From NCBI GenBank assembly GCA_028274465.1, contig CM051455.1, positions 126,763,462 through 126,827,461 on the forward strand: a DNA stretch of 64,000 bases, read 5' to 3'. Source of the stretch: Plantago ovata. Its lineage: Eukaryota > Streptophyta > Magnoliopsida > Lamiales > Plantaginaceae. A program made the translations under genes and the position numbers. Below the pieces are notes generated by a model. It had not been told where the DNA came from. It searched no databases and saw nothing but the letters and a program-made list of their open reading frames with translations. Below are positions 58,803 to 64,000 of this stretch, one piece after another. Position 1 is the first letter of the stretch, and each line of letters begins with the position of its first letter.

Positions 58803-60050
58803 AGTAAGCTATTTTTGGCAAGTCTAATTAATTGCTCAAATTTACATCTTGTTTTCCTTAATTAATTAGCATCACTTAATTAATTCTCTTGCAAGTTCAA
58901 CCTGCACAAACATATTTTGCATTCTGACCCCGAGAATTTTGAAAATGGTACCTAGTTAATTTTGAAAATGGTACCTAGTTACTTCTGAAACTCTAAGAAT
59001 TTTTTTTAATAATCGAACCATTACAATTTCATAAGTAGCATTACAAAGCTAGTAATAAACTATAAATAATCTCGCACTTGACGAGAATTGAACCTATGAC
59101 CTCTAGTGTCATGACACCTCAGTCTAACCAATTGAGCTAGACCTCATTGGTATCTTCATAAAATATTAAATATTAAGGCTATTTCACTAGTTAGAAGCTA
59201 GTCATATACTCCTCTGGAAACCTTAAAGAGTCTCATTTGATTTTGTTGACTTCTTTTATGTCTCATTTGATATCAAATTAATCATACTTAATTATGAAAA
59301 AGTAGTTTTATAAATTATATTATTAAGTTATATTTCTTATATTTTTATAATATAATTTTAAAATTACTCTTTCGTAATGAATTGTAATTAATTTGATGTC
59401 AAACCGGATATAAACAAAATCAATAAAATTAAATGGGTCTCTAAAGCGAAAAGAAGTACTACATATGAAAAATAAAATATTTTCATAATTTATACTTCTT
59501 CCATTTGAGATTACAGTTCGTAAGAGTCAACACTAGAAAATTATTGGTAAAATAGAGGAAGTATAAATGATGACAATATTTTATTTTTCATATGTAGTAC
59601 TTCCTGGCTTTAGAGAGACCCGTTTGATTTTATTGATCTTTTTATATCCGATTTTACTTCAAATTAATTATAATTCATTACGAAAAAAATAATTTTAAAG
59701 TTATATTATAAAAATATAAGAAGTATAATTTCATAGTATAATTTTTAAAATTATTTTTTCACAATGAATTATAATTAATATGATATCAAATCAGACATAA
59801 AAGAAGTCAACAAAATCAAATAAGACTTCTTAAGAACCTTCTAACTAGTGAAATAGCCTCGATATATATTTTATGAAGAAACTATCTTAGAGTTTCAGAT
59901 ACCATTTTCAAAATTCTAGGGGTCAAAATGCAAAACATGTTTGAGCATGTTGGACTTGCAAGAGAATTAATTAAGTGATGATAATTAATTAAGGAAAACA
60001 AAATATTATGAATTTGAGCAATTAATTAAACTTGCCGAGAATAGCTCACT
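58803..60050. repeat. Large foldback (inverted repeat) of about 1.25 kb
   Basis: The left arm from about 58,803 and the inverted right arm ending about 60,050 match for their whole length. Examples are GGCAAGTYTAATTAATTGCT at the outer ends, GGTMCCATTTTCAAAATTCT further in, and AAATAAAATATT near the loop. The centre lies near 59,520-59,560. The left arm contains an extra block of about 150 bp (a SINE) absent from the right arm. The AT-rich arms suggest a foldback or MITE-like transposon; no coding sequence is seen. Confidence 0.85.
58999..59150 (-). mobile_element. tRNA-derived SINE inside the left arm of the foldback
   Basis: On the minus strand there is an A box (TAGCTCAATTGGTTAGA), a B box (AGGTTCAATTCTC) and an A-rich end (TTATTAAAAAAAATT). 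The right arm of the foldback is contiguous across the corresponding point, so this block was inserted later. It is not a working tRNA gene because the stems do not pair. Confidence 0.78.
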
Positions 60051-60341
60051 GATGTATTTTTGATGTTTTTAATCCTAAAACGCTCTATGCAATGTTATAC
60101 TTAAAAAACAAACATTCAACAAATATGAAGTGGTCACGACTAAAATTGGACCGGGCAAATGAGTGGAAGTAAGCTTAGGCTGGTGAAGGAGAGATAGAGT
60201 TAGATTGTCGGCGGAAATATAAAGCGGTTTACGTGCGGAGATATAAATTGATTTAACAATAAAATAGGCTTCCGACTACACACCTCAAACTCACTCACTC
60301 CACTCTCACTGGTAGTGTAGCTTTCACTTTCAAGGTCAGCC
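60051..60341 (+). promoter_or_regulatory. Promoter and leader of the aldolase gene
   Basis: A TATA-like GATATAAATTG (60,240-60,249) lies about 93 bases before the ATG. The leader is rich in CT and CACT repeats, as is usual in plant 5' leaders. Confidence 0.55.
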
Positions 60342-61373
60342 ATGGCCTCATCACTCAACCTCTCCACCTTCCCCTGTCACTCATCAAAGCTCCCAAAATC
60401 ACCTCATCACCCCAGATCCTTCTCTCTCACTTTCAGAGATCTCCATCACCATTTCCTCACCACCACCACTACACCCCCCAATCCCAAACCCCTGCTCCTC
60501 CCATCGCCACCCCACTCCTCCATCTCCACCCCGGATCCCATCTCCCGCCCCCAATCCCTCAAATCCAGGCTCCGCAACGGCGACACCTCCCTCTACGGCA
60601 TCTTCCTCCTCACCTTCTCCCCCACCCTCGCCGAAATCGCCGGCCTCTCCGGCTACGACTTCGCCGTCGTCGACATGGAGCACGGCCACGGCGGAATCTC
60701 CGATGCTCTCCCCTGCCTCCAAGCCCTCGCCGCCACCCAAACCCCCGCCATCCTCCGTATCCCCGAATCCTCACCCACCTGGGCCAAAAAGGCCCTAGAC
60801 CTCGGCCCATCCGGAATCATGTTCCCCATGATCGACGGGCCCAAGTCCGCCAAAAAGGCCGTCTCCTACTGCAAGTTCCCGCCCACTGGTGTCCGCGGAT
60901 CGGCCCACACCATCGTCCGAGCCTCGGGTTACGGAATTGACGATGGCTACTTGACCAGCTACGAGGATGAGCTGCTGATCATGTGCCAGGTGGAGTGCCA
61001 GGAGGGAGTGAAGAGGGTCAACGAAATTGCGGCCGTTGACGGCGTTGACTGTGTGCAAATGGGACCGCTGGATTTGTCAGCCAGTATGGGGTACTTGTGG
61101 GATCCCGGGAATAAGAAGGTGAGGGAGGCCATGCGCGGGGCGGAGAAGGAGGTGTTGAAGGGAGGAAAGGCGTATTTGTCCGGGTTTGTGATGCCGCATG
61201 ATGGGGCGGGCGAGCTGAGGAGGAGAGGGTATCATATGGTGTCTGGTGCCGCGGATGTCGGGTTGTTTAGGAGCGCGGCGGTCGAGGATGTTAAGAAGTT
61301 TAAGGCCTGTGTGGCGGCGAACGAGGAGAAGGATGATGGGAAGGATTCTGATGAGAAATACTGGAGTGAATGA
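60342..61373 (+). CDS. HpcH/HpaI aldolase family protein, plastid-targeted
   Basis: An intronless gene of 343 residues. Residues 1-70 are Ser/Pro/His-rich and look like a transit peptide. The remainder is the class II pyruvate-aldolase fold of the HpcH/HpaI (2-dehydro-3-deoxyglucarate or 4-hydroxy-2-oxoheptanedioate aldolase) family, which cleaves 2-keto acids to pyruvate and an aldehyde. Visible motifs are FAVVDMEHGHG (catalytic His near 114-116), AILRIPE (Arg 139), GSAHTIVRASGYG, IMCQVECQEGV (metal-binding Glu 218) and VQMGPLDLSASMG (metal-binding Asp 244). All key residues are present. The physiological substrate in plants is not known to me. The first two thirds is very rich in C at third codon positions, unlike the surroundings. 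Confidence 0.9.
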   Translation: MASSLNLSTFPCHSSKLPKSPHHPRSFSLTFRDLHHHFLTTTTTPPNPKPLLLPSPPHSSISTPDPISRPQSLKSRLRNGDTSLYGIFLLTFSPTLAEIAGLSGYDFAVVDMEHGHGGISDALPCLQALAATQTPAILRIPESSPTWAKKALDLGPSGIMFPMIDGPKSAKKAVSYCKFPPTGVRGSAHTIVRASGYGIDDGYLTSYEDELLIMCQVECQEGVKRVNEIAAVDGVDCVQMGPLDLSASMGYLWDPGNKKVREAMRGAEKEVLKGGKAYLSGFVMPHDGAGELRRRGYHMVSGAADVGLFRSAAVEDVKKFKACVAANEEKDDGKDSDEKYWSE

Positions 61374-62663
61374 TAATGAGTGAACTGAAAATGGTACATT
61401 ACATTTCGATTTCACTGTTGATGCATGTCTGTCTTGTTGTTATGGTAATTCGGGCTCTCGTAGGTTATCGCTCTAGTAGAGTGTTTCTTTACTTGTCTGT
61501 TGATGTTATTCTGTTGTAGGATCGTAAGTGTGAGTGGGATTGGGGTTCATGATCTTGAAATGGTTGAGTCATTGAGGGCTGGTCTTCTTTTAGGAATAAA
61601 AGTGAAATTGTCACCTTAGACAAGGGTTTGTAGAGTTGATGAATGTAGATTTTACTTGTTGACATGCATTATGCAATGAAGGAATCATATCTCAACTGTG
61701 AATGTGATGGCTTTACTGCAACATTAAGAAACGCGAAAAGATGGCGGTGTAATCACCAGCAAAGATTGCTACTATATTGTAGTACTAGTAGCAGTAGTAG
61801 TTCATTAGTTCAATGCTTGGTATGCGCAATTCCATATTTGCATGTGAGACACTGGTGTGATTCAAAGAGAGCTGAGAAATCAGACAGAGATATGAAGCTC
61901 TTGTTTCATCGTATTAGCATACTTAATTGGTGGGGCACACTCGGCTCGACAGAGTTAGTTCATTGGTTGAGTTTCTTAAAGTTGTTATCTTGAAACAAGA
62001 AGGATCAATAGATAGTTTAGAAAGGATAATGTGGCTGAAGGCAGGATCACAAACTGTTGTGTGTTTGTAGATGCTATTTGCTGCAAAAGCCATTGGTGAA
62101 AGTTACAACTTACAATAGTGGTATTCTGTTTCTCCCAAATCTACAGAAAGTCATCAATGAAGTTGACTAAGCCATGGGGTTAGTTAAGAGAAGAAAGTGG
62201 GTCTGCCCCCTTTTAAGTTGTAGCGATGGTCTGCAGCAAAAGATTCTGATATGAATTCTTTTAAATTTTGAGTTTCCGGTTTATTTCTTCCTTATTTCGT
62301 CGGAATTTGGTGGATTTGTTTCAGGAAGAACATGGAAGTAAAAGCTCACACTGGCTCGCAGATTTATCCAACAGTTTTTATGCCATGAAGGCCTAATAAT
62401 AACTGGTGTATACAATTATAGCAGCTTCAAAGATGATTATTTGCTATTTGGATTTCCGACCGATTGAACCAACATGAGCAATTCATGTCCTCTGTGCTGA
62501 CTCTTACAACATTAGAATATATCATCACATCACTCGATCTCGAGCATGGTACAAAAAATAAACTGTGTTTAAAACATTAACAGTTAAATCTAAAAGTTTA
62601 CCATAACATTAAAATTATGAAAATCTATTATATTATGTAATGGGGACGCTGGGAATAATGGGG
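61374..62663. other. 3' region of the aldolase gene and intergenic sequence
   Basis: A polyadenylation-like AATAAA occurs near 61,593. No other gene is supported; the frame at 61,664-61,993 has no family resemblance. Confidence 0.5.
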
Positions 62664-62710
62664 AAGATTGAGATGTTTTTTTTTTTTTGAAAAGCAAAGA
62701 TTGAGATGTT
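62664..62710. repeat. 14-bp duplication around a 19-bp T-rich insert
   Basis: AAGATTGAGATGTT occurs at 62,664-62,677 and 62,697-62,710, separated by a run of T ending GAAAAGCA. This is the footprint of a severely truncated retroposon inserted on the minus strand. Confidence 0.6.
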
Positions 62711-63021
62711 AACGTCTAAAGTTTATGATATACTGTACATTGGTGCATTCTTATATAAGAACAACAGGCGCGTGGAGGCTTTCCAAAAACGCAAGGCGCG
62801 CGTTCAGTCGATGGTCTTAGAATTCTGTTCAGATTCCGCCGCCTCATCAAAAAACCACACCACTGCATAGCCACCATTGCCCGCCAACACACAACCCACA
62901 GATCTCCACCACCCCAATACCACAGCCGCACTCCATTGCAAGATCTCCACCACCCTCTACTTCATTCATCTGGCGGTGGTTTTGCATCGGCGTTTGGAGT
63001 GCCCAAACCGAGCCTAAGTTA

Positions 63022-63144
63022 CATGGATTCGAATTCGCATTCTGACATCAAAGCAGAATTTCGGAAGCATCAGATTGATGGGGCTAACAGGAGTACAAGA
63101 AGCGATCTCCTGTTGGTGGCTCTCTTTCTTCTTCACCTGATGAT
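63022..63144 (+). other. Possible first exon of an unidentified gene
   Basis: After a CACC-rich leader (62,880-62,965) an ATG at 63,022 opens MDSNSHSDIKAEFRKHQIDG and continues through a hydrophobic stretch (LLLVALFLLHLMM). It ends at a good donor, ATG|GTAAGTC. I found no following exon and do not recognise the protein. It could belong to the Helitron region that follows or be chance. Confidence 0.3.
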
Positions 63145-63560
63145 GGTAAGTCTTCACTACTATTCATCATTCTCTTTTGTTGTTTTATGAAATGGCTCAG
63201 AGTTCAGAGGTAATTTTTGTGGGTTTCGCTCCCTGACTGACGGGATAGAGTATGATTAGGATTTGGATTTGGTTATCCATCTAATTATGTTCTACTTTTA
63301 AATTTAGAAATACAATATTATTAACATTAGTAATTCTATTTCTATAAGTACATATATATAATCGATTTGCTATTATATATTCAGATCAGATCGAACGTGA
63401 TTGCATAATAATGTTTTAAAGAAAATAATCTCTATTGTCTCTGGTGGATTATAAACTACACAGTGAATGATTTTTTTAGCAGTGAAGGATTTTCAGCTTC
63501 AAGGTACATTATCTCTGATTATAAAACATAAGTTTTAGCTAAAACCGAAATACAGGAGAT

Positions 63561-63829
63561 GATGCCTAATCCCATTCAAGAGGCATCAATTCCCAGTTAA
63601 ATTGTGTTTCGCAATGACAATTAACAAAGCGCAGGGTCAAACACTGGACCAAGTTGGAATACACTTGTCAGGGCCGGTATTCTCACACGACCATCTATAT
63701 GTTTCACTCTCCAAGGCCAGTACCTCAAGTTCTGTAAGAGTTTTGATAAAACCTCCAACAGTTGAGAGCAAAGACTACACCAAGACAAAGAACGTCGTCT
63801 ATGACGAGATACTACATTACAACGACTAA
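63561..63829 (+). pseudogene. C-terminal fragment of a Helitron helicase (Pif1-like)
   Basis: The frame reads HQFPVKLCFAMTINKAQGQT, then the LYVSLSKAS and NVVYDEIL blocks. These are the last helicase motifs of plant Helitron Rep-helicases (CFAMTINKSQGQ, YVALSRA, NVVYKEVL). Upstream motifs are missing and a stop closes the frame at 63,829. It marks a Helitron or its remnant at the right edge of the window. Confidence 0.75.
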
Positions 63830-64000
63830 TATGAATGTTCACCGCTGATACATTGCATTATAGTTATAGATACTTGATTCAGTTCGAAAAATTCAATAGT
63901 TTTTATTAAGAAGAATGTATTTTAAACGCACAACAAACAATTTGCTTTTAATGCGGTCAAAAAATCGACTAATGTACATAGTGACAAGGTAAAATAATTA
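63830..64000. other. Right edge, nothing recognised
   Basis: AT-rich sequence after the helicase stop. A Helitron 3' end (short hairpin plus CTRR) was not identified before the window ends. Confidence 0.4.

Noticed and set aside
58999..59150. tRNA-like sequence near the foldback
   Set aside because: The stems do not pair and the block is an insertion in one arm; called a SINE.
60399..61415. Several minus-strand frames of 66-113 residues
   Set aside because: GC-rich shadows of the aldolase gene.

Overview
The window is nuclear DNA of a flowering plant, most likely a eudicot. The evidence is GT-AG introns in AT-rich intergenic sequence, plant-type LTR retrotransposons, a CACTA transposon, SINEs, an intron-bearing tRNA-Tyr gene, a class A heat stress transcription factor and plastid-targeted proteins. 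I cannot name the genus.

Positions 1 to about 35,020 are almost entirely transposable elements, many nested. From oldest to youngest: Athila-like element C (14,771-20,454, start outside the window) carries a CACTA element in its left LTR (up to 14,770). That CACTA element was entered by Athila-like element B (1-309 plus 7,737-11,732). B's left LTR was entered by element A (310-7,731, target duplication ACAAA). A's right LTR was entered by an inverted solo LTR, D (5,989-7,254, target duplication TCAGG). A and C carry gag plus protease, B keeps a protease remnant, and none has reverse transcriptase or integrase. A long conserved 3' untranslated region in each holds several copies of the polypurine-tract motif. 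From 20,455 to 32,693 lies a broken Tat-lineage composite: an RNase H-integrase fragment, an 86-bp tandem repeat array, a decayed antisense gene with a gypsy-type transposon domain, an LTR, a primer binding site, gag, and a second LTR interrupted by a 2.07-kb copia-like solo LTR. A minus-strand Athila-like LTR with a gag stub (32,694-35,021) closes the block.

From 35,020 onward the window is gene-bearing. In order: a peptidyl-tRNA hydrolase 2 gene (+, 7 coding exons); a tRNA-Tyr gene (-); an RRM protein resembling binding partner of ACD11 (-, 5 exons, SINEs in its introns); a 3.6-kb non-autonomous LTR element (-) with a possibly myristoylated gag-like frame and two protease domains; an HSFA1-type heat stress factor (-, 2 exons); LINE remnants; a plastid-type kinase-fold protein that lacks catalytic residues (+, 12 exons); a roughly 1.25-kb foldback repeat with a SINE in one arm; an intronless HpcH/HpaI aldolase (+); a doubtful first exon; and a Helitron helicase remnant at the right edge.

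The cellular genes do not form a pathway. They are separate housekeeping and stress genes, each with its own promoter. Exon models were built by hand from reading frame and splice consensus. All modelled genes (PTH2, RRM protein, HSF, kinase-like and the CACTA gene) sum to an exact multiple of three.
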